Part shown: in pieces, positions 1 through 6,623 of the stretch
Numbering within the stretch: the first letter of the stretch is position 1
Layout: each line of letters starts with the position of its first letter
Assembly: GCA_964560145.1 (NCBI GenBank)
Contig: CAZLKS010000036.1
Span: forward strand, 1-7,447
Reading direction: 5' to 3'
From: JAHFLF01 sp964560145
GTDB lineage: Bacteria; Patescibacteriota; Minisyncoccia; UBA6257; 1-14-0-10-44-23
Length of the DNA: 7,447 bases
Notes under the pieces: generated by a model
Told to the model about the DNA's origin: nothing
The model's database searches: none
What the model saw: the letters and a program-made list of their open reading frames with translations, nothing else
Translations under genes and position numbers: made by a program

Positions 1-777
1 GCCTTGTCGGCACAAGAAGTGTTAAATCTCTATAATAGCTCCGGCGAGGCGCTCGGGATTTTGAACCGTGTTCATCGCGACGTGCTCACCAGTGGGCTCG
101 CTGGCTACTGGAGTTTTGATGGTTCTCAAATGAGCGGCAATACGGCATTGGATAGTTCGGGCAGTGGGCTCTCTGCGACACTCACCAGTGGCCCGAGTAA
201 GACTATTGGTGTGCTTGGTCAGGGGATTCGGTTGGACGGTGTTGATGACTACGTTACTGTGGGCGACGCTCTTGCTTTAAACGGTGCTCAGCCACGAACT
301 CTTTCGACTTGGCTGAAGTTTTCTGCGGACCCATTAACAAGTGCGCAGTGGATTATTGAAAGAGGTAATGCAACCAACGCAACATATTGGCTCTGGTGGA
401 ATGGTGACAATAGCTACTCTCTGGGCGACAACACTTTGATTTGCGGACAAAGAATTTCTAACGGAAGCGGTGAGCAGGTTGCTAACACCTGGACGCCGAG
501 TCCAAATATTTGGTATCACGTTGCCTGTACGTATACCGGAACTCAGCTTATTGAGTACATCAATGGTGTTCAGCTTGGTAGCGCTGGTTCGGCAACCGGC
601 TCGGTCGCTGACGAAACCAGCACAGCGCGTAGCCTACAGTTCGGACGTAGAACGTCTACTGGTGGGAATCTGTTCGTTGGTTACCTCGATGACGTTCGTA
701 TTTATAGCCGAGCGCTGACAGCCAGCGAAATACTTAGTTTATTTAATTTAGCTGGCGGCAGCTCTCTTAACCCATAG
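1..777 (+). CDS. LamG-repeat surface or secreted protein, 5' end outside the window
   Basis: The reading frame is open from base 1 and stops at TAG 775-777. The TTG at base 4 is not a real start: the first residues (ALSAQEVLNLYN) are the conserved tail of a LamG module, seen again as ALTASEILSLFN at the end of this protein. The gene therefore begins upstream and encodes at least two modules. A complete LamG-3 (concanavalin A-like lectin/glucanase fold) module spans about residues 30-248 counted from base 1. It opens with GLAGYWSFDG, contains the LDGVDDYV strand, and closes with DDVRIYSRAL. Such modules usually bind carbohydrate or protein ligands or act as adhesive spacers, and no catalytic residues can be assigned. 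The protein ends about ten residues after the module, with no membrane helix, sortase signal or dockerin. The next LamG gene follows after three bases, so the two are probably co-transcribed. The family call is strong; ligand and function are unknown. Confidence 0.85.
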   Translation, partial: ALSAQEVLNLYNSSGEALGILNRVHRDVLTSGLAGYWSFDGSQMSGNTALDSSGSGLSATLTSGPSKTIGVLGQGIRLDGVDDYVTVGDALALNGAQPRTLSTWLKFSADPLTSAQWIIERGNATNATYWLWWNGDNSYSLGDNTLICGQRISNGSGEQVANTWTPSPNIWYHVACTYTGTQLIEYINGVQLGSAGSATGSVADETSTARSLQFGRRTSTGGNLFVGYLDDVRIYSRALTASEILSLFNLAGGSSLNP

Positions 778-780
778 TCT

Positions 781-2507
781 ATGAAAAGAAACCGTTTTTT
801 ATCAATCAACCTGCTCCTACTTAGCCTACTATTTAGTGGAGCGTATAATGCGCAAGCTTCGACACTCATTACCCCTCAAAACAGTACTGGACTCGTCGGG
901 TATTGGAGTATGAATGAAGGGACGGGGCTCAGCACGCTCGACGCGTCTGGTAACAGCAATACGGGAACACTAACTAATGGTGCTGTCTGGACCGATGGAA
1001 AGTTTGGAAGAGCTCTTTATTTTGATGGCTCAAATGACTACGTTTCGATTGCTGATGCGAACTCGCTTGATGTCTCCGACCTCACCATCGCTTTCTGGTT
1101 CAAGCCAGCAGCGACGCTCAGTAGTGCTACAGGACGAAAAGACTTTCTAGTAAAGTATCTTTCATACTGGATAATTCTCAATTATCCAAGCAATGACGGT
1201 AAGCTCGTTTTGACTACGGGAACCGGAACCAATTCAATACGCACAACGAACACCTCGTGGACGGCAGATACTTGGTATCATTTTGCGGCTACAATCAGCG
1301 GCACGACCGGGACAATTTACATTAACGGCGTTCGCAACTCGTCGGGTAGTGTTGATGTGCCCAGCGTCAATGCCTCGACTCTGAGTTTTGGCGGCAGCCT
1401 TGATGCCGGAACGTATCCGAATATTACGATGGATGATGTTCGACTCTATAGTCGTGCGATTACTTCAAGTGAAGTTAGCCGACTCTATCAACAGGGATCA
1501 GCGAAGCGTGCCTCAGTCAATACAACCGGATTGGTTGGTTGGTGGCGGTTCAACGAAGGAAGTGGAACTCTGGCTCGCGACGATTCTGGCAAGGCGAACA
1601 ATGGCACGCTCACCGGTGGTCCAGTNNNNNNNNNNNNNNNNNNNNNNNNNNNNNNNNNNNNNNNNNNNNNNNNNNNNNNNNNNNNNNNNNNNNNNNNNNN
1701 NNNNNNNNNNNNNNNNNNNNNNNNNTCGACGATGTTCGCATCTACAACCGTGCCTTAAGTGCCGCTGAAGTTGCAACGCTTTACGCGGATACGAGCTCTG
1801 GGCGACTTACCAAGATTAGTACCACCGACAAAATAAGTATTACAAGCGGTCTCCTCGGTCACTGGACCTTTGATGGACCGGAGATGACTACCTCGACATC
1901 AACAGATGCAAGCGGACAGGGGAAAAACGGAACGATTACCGGAACCTTTGTCGCAGCCGCTGGGCGTCTTGGACAAGCATTTCGCTTCAATGGAACAAAC
2001 ACCTATATCGATGCAAATGATTTGGCGATGTCGAGCTTCGCAAACGGATTCACCTGGTCAATGTGGTTAAAAACCAATAGTTTTAGCGGTACCTGGGGCT
2101 GGCCGATTTCTGGTTCTCAGGGTGCTGGCGTTTATAGTTATTTTCAGTGTGGAAAAATTGCAAACACGGGGAATGTCCGCTTTGATACGGGGAACTTCAC
2201 GAGTAACACAAATCTTGATACAACCGGCAAGAATATTGCGGATGGGGCGTGGCATCACCTTGTGTGTATGTGGAATAGGACTGCCGCCGTCAAGTATATC
2301 TATATCGACAATGTTTTGGCAGCTTCGACCGGTGCGTCGGTCAATAACACTGCACTTGATTACGGTCATGTTCGCATTGGTGCACATCAAGGACCTGATG
2401 AATACTGGAATGGTATCCTCGACGATGTCCGCGTCTACAACCGCCCGCTCGGGACTCCGGAAATCAATCAGCTTTACAAAATGGGTCGTTCAACATCTGC
2501 ACAATAA
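781..2507 (+). CDS. Secreted multi-LamG protein, interrupted by an assembly gap
   Basis: The protein starts at ATG 781 with a clear signal peptide: a basic n-region (MKRNR), a hydrophobic core of about residues 8-19, and likely cleavage after NAQA near residue 27. LamG module 1 covers about residues 36-238 (GLVGYWSMNEG to DDVRLYSRAI). Module 2 opens at about residue 248 with GLVGWWRFNEGSG and runs into the N gap at 1626. After the gap, its end is recognised as DDVRIYNRALSAAEV, in another frame. Module 3 lies at about 1840-2480 (GLLGHWTFDG to DDVRVYNRPL). The stop is TAA 2505-2507. I read this as one gene because the two sides of the gap are the beginning and end of the same kind of module; the frame change reflects an arbitrary gap length. 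Expected length is about 700 residues. No anchor, dockerin or enzymatic domain is visible, and the C-terminus ends ten residues after the last module. Probable role: extracellular adhesion or glycan binding. A second, unrelated break inside the gap cannot be excluded. Confidence 0.75.
1626..1725. other. Assembly gap (100 N) inside a LamG module
   Basis: There are exactly 100 consecutive N, the usual placeholder for a scaffold gap of unknown size. Coding sequence before the gap uses the frame of position 781, and coding sequence after it is offset from that frame. Frame continuity needs a true length leaving remainder 2 when divided by 3. In the three intact modules the same interval (the TLT.G segment to the DDVR motif) is about 450-490 bases. 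The real gap is therefore probably about that size, or larger if extra modules are missing. Confidence 0.97.
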
Positions 2508-2536
2508 GTTTTCAACAGGCGACCAAGTGCAATTGA

Positions 2537-2545
2537 TGGTATACT
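2537..2545 (+). promoter_or_regulatory. Extended -10 promoter for the 145-residue membrane protein gene
   Basis: TGGTATACT fits the extended -10 consensus TGnTATAAT with one mismatch. No good -35 hexamer sits 16-18 bases upstream (2517-2522 is AGGCGA), which is typical when an extended -10 compensates. The expected RNA start is near 2552, giving a leader of about 50 bases before ATG 2602. It lies just after the LamG gene stop, so the downstream gene is probably transcribed on its own. Confidence 0.6.
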
Positions 2546-2601
2546 GAGCAAACAAAACAATAATAAAGTAACTCGTCGAAATCATTAATCACTATTCACT
2601 T

Positions 2602-3039
2602 ATGGGTGACAAAAAAAGTTGGTTGCTTCTCGTAGTCGTCGTCATCGTTGTCGCAGTTGCCGGTTATTTCGTTTTTAACATGCCGACCGCCTCCACCGGT
2701 GGGTATCAGGCCGTCTTCCTCGTTAACAACCAGGTCTACTTTGGTAAACTCGCCAATCAGAACGGACAGTTTCCGGTCTTGACCGACATTTACTATCTCC
2801 AGGTCAATCAGCCGATTCAGCCAGTGCAAACTGTTAAGGGACAAGCCGCATCCACCGCGAGCCCAGAAATCAACCTCGTAAAACTCGGTGGCGAGCTTCA
2901 CGGACCAACCGACGCGATGCGAATCAATCGCGATCAGGTCCTACTCATCGAAGATTTGCGTGCTGACAGTAATCTGGTGAAGGCGATTGAGAACTATAAG
3001 ACTCGCAATGCCCCCGTGGCACCGACCGCAACTCAGTAG
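2602..3039 (+). CDS. Small single-pass membrane protein, conserved hypothetical of CPR type
   Basis: This 145-residue protein has a short charged N-terminus (MGDKKS) and one strongly hydrophobic helix at about residues 7-27. A soluble domain follows, with the motif YQAVFLVNNQVYFGKL and then TDIYYLQV. The tail is low-complexity, rich in Ala, Pro and Thr. The helix is not followed by a convincing signal peptidase site, so I read it as an N-terminal anchor with the domain outside the cell. I recognise the QVYFGKL / DIYYLQV pattern as recurrent in Patescibacteria membrane proteins of unknown function, from memory and without a search. ATG 2602 is chosen because it directly precedes the lysines and helix; no Shine-Dalgarno sequence precedes it. 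The gene has its own upstream -10 box and ends 3 bases before a strong terminator hairpin, so it is probably a single-gene transcript. The function is unknown. Confidence 0.85.
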   Translation: MGDKKSWLLLVVVVIVVAVAGYFVFNMPTASTGGYQAVFLVNNQVYFGKLANQNGQFPVLTDIYYLQVNQPIQPVQTVKGQAASTASPEINLVKLGGELHGPTDAMRINRDQVLLIEDLRADSNLVKAIENYKTRNAPVAPTATQ

Positions 3040-3042
3040 TAC

Positions 3043-3084
3043 ATACAACAAAAAATCCCCGAAGCAGGGGATTTTTTGTTGTAT
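3043..3084 (+). terminator. Strong intrinsic terminator, probably bidirectional
   Basis: This is a perfect 18-base inverted repeat: arms 3043-3060 and 3067-3084, loop GAAGCA at 3061-3066. The core is a CCCC/GGGG stem, followed by a run of six T at 3072-3077 on the + strand. The matching A run on the 5' side gives the same structure on the other strand. It follows the stop at 3039 immediately. The distal end of the 3' arm runs into the TATACT box of the next gene. Confidence 0.92.
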
Positions 3085-3087
3085 ACT
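3082..3087 (+). promoter_or_regulatory. -10 box (TATACT) for the dockerin gene, overlapping the terminator
   Basis: TATACT lies 6 bases before ATG 3094, and its first three bases belong to the terminator's 3' arm. A usual -10 to +1 spacing of 6-7 bases puts the RNA start on or next to the start codon, which suggests a leaderless mRNA. The -35 position falls inside the hairpin and does not match consensus. Because the terminator isolates this gene from upstream transcription, some promoter must lie here, which supports the call. Confidence 0.55.
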
Positions 3088-3093
3088 AAGTGT

Positions 3094-3639
3094 ATGTATC
3101 GCTCGCGAATTTTAGTGGTGGCCGCTTTATTTGTCGCTTTAGTACTTTCGCCATCGCTATCCCTAGCAACCAACTTTTCATCGACCAATTTTAAGGTTAA
3201 TAACCCCGTTATTAATGAACTCGGAGGGCTGGCAACCTCAACGAGTTTTCAACTGCGCGGAAGTATACCTTACATCGAGCCGCGCCGCAGTAGTTCAACG
3301 ACCTACATAAATGTACCGGATTTTTTTGGTTTCCCGAGTTCAACCGCGAGTAGCAGCGCTTCGTCAACACCAAGCACTTCTGCTGCTATCGGGAGCTTTA
3401 TTGACGCTAGCGAAATCGAGAGAGTTGATAGTGCAAAACCGAAACCACGTCCAGATGAAAAGATTAAAAAGCGCGTTGACTTCAATCATGACGGGGTAGT
3501 TGATTTTATCGACTTTTCCATCCTGCTTTACTACTTCGACAAAACCGGTGCCATCATTGTTCCATTCGACTTAAATGACGATGACGTTGTCGATGTCGTC
3601 GATATATCAATCTTCATGTATTATTGGGATGGTAACTAA
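3094..3639 (+). CDS. Secreted protein with C-terminal type I dockerin
   Basis: This 181-residue exported protein has a signal peptide at about residues 1-25 (MYRSR, a hydrophobic core, then SLSLA). The domain at residues 27-80 carries paired motifs, FSSTNFKV and TSTSFQLRG, of a kind frequent at the N-terminus of CPR surface proteins. A Ser/Thr/Ala-rich linker covers about residues 82-100, and a basic Lys/Pro segment residues 114-127. The C-terminus is a dockerin with two calcium-loop repeats: D129, N131, D133, G134, D137, D140, and D159, N161, D163, D167, D170. Each loop is followed by a helix (FSILLYYF, ISIFMYYW). Type I dockerins bind cohesin domains in a calcium-dependent way, and the next two genes encode cohesin-like domains. 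I start at ATG 3094 rather than the TTG at 3076, because that codon lies inside the terminator arm and would spoil the signal peptide. No enzymatic domain is present, so this looks like an adapter or structural partner. The stop is 3 bases before the next ATG, implying an operon. Confidence 0.88.
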   Translation: MYRSRILVVAALFVALVLSPSLSLATNFSSTNFKVNNPVINELGGLATSTSFQLRGSIPYIEPRRSSSTTYINVPDFFGFPSSTASSSASSTPSTSAAIGSFIDASEIERVDSAKPKPRPDEKIKKRVDFNHDGVVDFIDFSILLYYFDKTGAIIVPFDLNDDDVVDVVDISIFMYYWDGN

Positions 3640-3642
3640 ACC

Positions 3643-4509
3643 ATGCATCAGATTATGAAAATAAAAGGCATTCTTCTTTCGCTGCTACTTGTCGCTACTC
3701 TCACCATTCCTGCGAAGGCGGCTGTTTCAAATCGGATTTATTTCGAGCGGACAGGTGCTTTTGGCATCAAAGTTCTCATTGCGAGCGATAACCCGATTAA
3801 CGCCTATGATATTCGGCTGCAATTCGATCCGGCGCTTGTCGCAATCGAATCGCTTGATACGAGCCACTCGATTGTTACCATAACGCCACAGCCAATTCGT
3901 ATTGTTGATAATCAAATTGTTATTAAGGGTGGTAGTACCTCTGCATTCTCTGGCTCAGCTGGCGAACTTCTCACGTTATTCTTAAAACCGGTCAATGCAG
4001 GTGATTTTGAGTTCACGGTTGCAAAAGCCACCGTGTATGCAGCCGATGGGAAGGGTACTGCCGTTACCACAGCTGGTGAGCATTTCGCGATTCGCGTTAC
4101 GCCTGAAACCTTTATTGCTTATGCAGCCTCAAAGGCTGCTGCCCCGGCAACCGAAGATACAGAACCGCCAACAATACTTATCGCCGAAGTTAAGGAAAAT
4201 CCTCTGAATTACGGCGAACGCCTACTTGTATTCCAGGCGACAGATGAGGCTTCGGGCATATCACGGTATGAGGCACGCGACCGCGAGTGGTTCACGTGGT
4301 CAAACTGGCGACAAGCTTTTAATCCCTATCCGATTGGCGAAAGTGCATGGCAAATCCAATTAAAGGCGATTGATAATAACGGCAACACAACGCTTGCATC
4401 GGTCTACCAATTTAACAATGCTCTTCTGAAGATTGTTCTGATTATCATACTGCTTGGTGCGACATTATACGGGTTATTAACCCTCCTCAAGAGAAAATCT
4501 GGGGTATAA
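3643..4509 (+). CDS. Membrane-anchored cohesin-like protein
   Basis: This 288-residue protein has a signal peptide at about residues 5-27 (cleavage near AKA|AVS). A cohesin-type beta-sandwich spans about residues 35-152. It shows the pattern of a small-residue turn (ASDNPINAYDIRLQFDP), a strand with hydrophobic spacing (ALVAIESL), and a late GELLTLFLKP strand, all typical of cohesin and related carbohydrate-binding folds. A short Ala-rich linker leads to DTEPP at 172-176 and an Ig-like domain (about 177-257) with GISRYEARD and LKAIDNNGN motifs. One transmembrane helix at about 262-281 and a basic tail (LLKRKSGV) anchor it with the cohesin outside. Two starts are possible, ATG 3643 and ATG 3655; the second gives a classic MKIKG signal peptide, the first has a weak GGGATGG upstream. 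The gene sits 3 bases after the dockerin gene, so the two are probably co-translated partners. The stop codon overlaps the -10 box of the next gene. Confidence 0.82.
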   Translation: MHQIMKIKGILLSLLLVATLTIPAKAAVSNRIYFERTGAFGIKVLIASDNPINAYDIRLQFDPALVAIESLDTSHSIVTITPQPIRIVDNQIVIKGGSTSAFSGSAGELLTLFLKPVNAGDFEFTVAKATVYAADGKGTAVTTAGEHFAIRVTPETFIAYAASKAAAPATEDTEPPTILIAEVKENPLNYGERLLVFQATDEASGISRYEARDREWFTWSNWRQAFNPYPIGESAWQIQLKAIDNNGNTTLASVYQFNNALLKIVLIIILLGATLYGLLTLLKRKSGV

Positions 4510-4510
4510 T
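4505..4510 (+). promoter_or_regulatory. -10 box (TATAAT) overlapping a stop codon
   Basis: This is a perfect TATAAT in the context GGGGTATAAT. The TAA stop of the preceding gene (4507-4509) lies inside the box. Twelve bases separate it from ATG 4523, so the expected RNA start near 4517 would leave a leader of only about six bases. There is no recognisable -35 hexamer 16-18 bases upstream. The large cohesin gene could also be read from the upstream operon, making this an internal promoter. Confidence 0.55.
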
Positions 4511-4522
4511 TAAACTGTTCCG

Positions 4523-6574
4523 ATGAAAAAGTTTTTAGCGTATATCGGTGGTGCGCTACTCATGCTTTTTGCGCTGAGTAGTTGTGCCATTGCGCAAACC
4601 CAAAAGGCGGCGACTCTCTACGTCGGACCAGCCACCGGCAACTTCACTGTAGGCTCAACCTTTACGGTTTCTTTTTACGTGAACACTGGAAATCAGTTCA
4701 TCAATGTTGTCGATGCCGACATTCTCTTCCCGCCCGACAAACTGCAAGTCGTTTCACCATCGACCGGTTCATCGTTCATCAATGTTTGGGCGATTCAGCC
4801 AAGCTATTCAAATACTGAAGGTACTATGAGCTTCCGTGGTGCGGTACCATCACCAGGAATCAGCACTAATGCCGGATTGATTTCAACAGTAACGTTTCGT
4901 GTTAAGTCAGTTGGCACTGCCGCCGTCCGCTTTGGTAATAAGTCCAAGGTTCTCCTAAATGACGGACTTGGTACCGATATTTTGCAGCAAACCCAAAGTG
5001 GTGTATACACCTTGCTTTTACCTCCTCCTTCGGGACCAATTGTTGCCTCGGCGAGTAACCCCGATCAGTCCCGGTGGTATGACAAACAGCTCGTCTCCTT
5101 GTCATGGGCGGGGGATGTTGGTGCCTCTGGTTACAGCTACGTCATCAGTAATGAGCCCGTTGATACACCAGACAGCATCGTTGATGGCAATCGTAATTCG
5201 ATTACCTATAGTAATCTGCCGAATGGACGCAGCTATTTTCATATTAAAGCACTACGTGACGGTGTATGGGGAGGTGTAACGCACTTTGCGATTAATATTG
5301 ATACCGAGCCGCCCGCCTCCTTCCCCATTAGCATTATTCCATCTGCACGAACCGCTCAACATCAGCCGGTTATTAAATTCTTCACAACTGATGTTGACTC
5401 TGGTCTTGATCACTACGAGATAAAACTTATTCCACTTGGCGAGAAATCGTACCAGGAAGAAGCCACTAAGGCAGTTGAGTCATCCTTATTCACCGAAACA
5501 CAGAGCCCCTATCTTCCATCAACCCTGGACTTTGGCCGCTACGACATTTATGTAAGAGCGTACGATGCCGCTGGTAACTATCGCGAAGAGTCACAGCGAT
5601 TGGATATCGTTCCCTCCCTCTTTGAGGTTATTCAAGGTCAGGGAATCGAATTTAAAAACATCATTTTCATCCCGTGGTCAGTTTTCTGGGGGTTGATGCT
5701 TCTTGTCTTAATCATTTTAGGCGTCGTTGCACGCAAAATGCACTGGTGGCATCGCCACATCGATTCTTTGCATGCAAATGGAACACTTCCTTCCGATATC
5801 GGTGCAAAGCTTCAGGAGCTCAAGAAATATCAAGAGAAATATGGGAAGGTAGCATCCGCTTTTCTGCTCGTTGCCTTGCTTTCAATCGCTCTATGCAGCT
5901 CCGGTGCTCGCGCTGCTGAGGGCCTGTTTGCCCCGCCAGTTATCACGACCGTTTCACGTGACATCTTTAATGATGAGATTTTCTATGCTGGCGGTCGCAC
6001 GAATGATCCGTCAACCGAAATCATACTCTATCTTCAGCGACTTGAAGATGGTCAGACGAGTAGCTACCGTGTTTCCGCTGATACTAAGGGTAATTGGTTC
6101 TATCGTCATGGTGCGTTTCTACAATCAGGTAGTTATCTGCTTTGGGCGCAGGCTGAGCAGGGAGAACAGCAAAGTCCTCCGAGCCCGCAGGTCACACTTA
6201 CTGTTGCGTCACATGCCCTACAGCTCGGCAGTTCGCGATTTAGCTATGAAGCCATCTATTTCGCCGCGATGCTGCTCCTTGCCTTAATTGTCCTTATTTT
6301 GAGCATGGCAATCTGGTATCACTACCATCACGGCCGACAGAAGCACGCCAAGTTCGCCGAAGAGAAGGCTAAAATCGAGGAGTCTATTCGCCGCGGTTTT
6401 GCTCTGCTACGACGCGATATTGAAGAGGAAATGGAACTTCTGAGTTATTCGAAGCTCAATAAAGATATGTCGCAGCCAGAGAAAGAGCGCGAGGAACAGC
6501 TGCTGCGTGACCTCGAAACCGTAAAGCGCCAAATTGGAGAAGAGGTTTGGGAACTCGAAAAGCTTGGTGAATAG
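4523..6574 (+). CDS. Large cohesin, Fn3/Ig-like, multi-membrane surface protein
   Basis: This 683-residue protein has a signal sequence at residues 1-24; LSSC at 18-21 also fits a lipobox, so lipid modification is possible. A cohesin domain spans about 30-166 (strands TFTVSFYVNTG, VDADILFPPDKLQVV, ISTVTFRVKSVG), followed by a proline linker. An Fn3-like module (about 173-258) begins with NPDQSRWYDK, a pattern I know from CPR surface proteins. After DTEPP (260-264) comes an Ig-like module with GLDHYEIKL and VRAYDAAGN, to about 365. Transmembrane helix 1 is at about 380-403, a short cytoplasmic loop at 404-442, and helix 2 at about 443-462, resembling a signal peptide (ending ARAAEG). A second extracellular Ig-like domain spans 471-562, helix 3 about 577-598, and a highly charged cytoplasmic coiled coil about 605-680. 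The topology is self-consistent. It probably displays a cohesin for the neighbouring dockerin protein and links the surface to the cytoplasm through the coiled coil. Domain calls are by eye. Confidence 0.82.
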   Translation: MKKFLAYIGGALLMLFALSSCAIAQTQKAATLYVGPATGNFTVGSTFTVSFYVNTGNQFINVVDADILFPPDKLQVVSPSTGSSFINVWAIQPSYSNTEGTMSFRGAVPSPGISTNAGLISTVTFRVKSVGTAAVRFGNKSKVLLNDGLGTDILQQTQSGVYTLLLPPPSGPIVASASNPDQSRWYDKQLVSLSWAGDVGASGYSYVISNEPVDTPDSIVDGNRNSITYSNLPNGRSYFHIKALRDGVWGGVTHFAINIDTEPPASFPISIIPSARTAQHQPVIKFFTTDVDSGLDHYEIKLIPLGEKSYQEEATKAVESSLFTETQSPYLPSTLDFGRYDIYVRAYDAAGNYREESQRLDIVPSLFEVIQGQGIEFKNIIFIPWSVFWGLMLLVLIILGVVARKMHWWHRHIDSLHANGTLPSDIGAKLQELKKYQEKYGKVASAFLLVALLSIALCSSGARAAEGLFAPPVITTVSRDIFNDEIFYAGGRTNDPSTEIILYLQRLEDGQTSSYRVSADTKGNWFYRHGAFLQSGSYLLWAQAEQGEQQSPPSPQVTLTVASHALQLGSSRFSYEAIYFAAMLLLALIVLILSMAIWYHYHHGRQKHAKFAEEKAKIEESIRRGFALLRRDIEEEMELLSYSKLNKDMSQPEKEREEQLLRDLETVKRQIGEEVWELEKLGE

Positions 6575-6623
6575 CCTAGTGTAGCTGGGTGTGAATAAAT
6601 CCGATTTCTTACTATCGCAATGC

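Larger units (their letters stand above)
1..2490 (+). repeat. Tandem array of diverged LamG-3 modules
   Basis: Five module copies are recognisable across two genes: a module tail at 1-42, a full copy at about 88-753, a full copy at about 886-1494, a gap-broken copy at about 1519-1790, and a full copy at about 1840-2480. Each begins with a GL.G.W.F..G signature followed by D.SG...GT.T. Each ends with DDVR.Y.R.(L/I)...E(V/I)..L(Y/F). Each full unit is 600-670 bases, with 12-25 residue linkers. The copies are well diverged at both DNA and protein level, so the duplication is old or selection favours diversity. Confidence 0.85.

Noticed and set aside
775..780. TAG between the LamG genes as a pseudogene-causing nonsense mutation in one long gene
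   Set aside because: The downstream frame starts at once with a complete signal peptide, which marks a true new gene start.
1539..2507. Independent gene starting at 1539 and running through the gap
   Set aside because: Before the gap this frame is a shadow of the LamG frame at 781. Only the part after the gap is real coding sequence, and it belongs to the same gene.
2596..2901. Reverse-strand open frame of 101 codons over the small membrane protein gene
   Set aside because: It is antisense to a clear + strand gene with its own promoter and terminator, and its translation shows no signal peptide or recognisable domain.
3076..3093. TTG start at 3076 giving six extra N-terminal residues on the dockerin protein
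   Set aside because: The codon lies in the terminator's T run, and the predicted RNA start is downstream of it. ATG 3094 gives a cleaner signal peptide.
4577..4588. Lipobox (LSSC, residues 18-21) making the large cohesin protein a lipoprotein
   Set aside because: It fits the loose pattern, but an ordinary signal peptidase site (AIA|Q) follows at once and the protein has other membrane anchors. It was left as a possibility, not a call.
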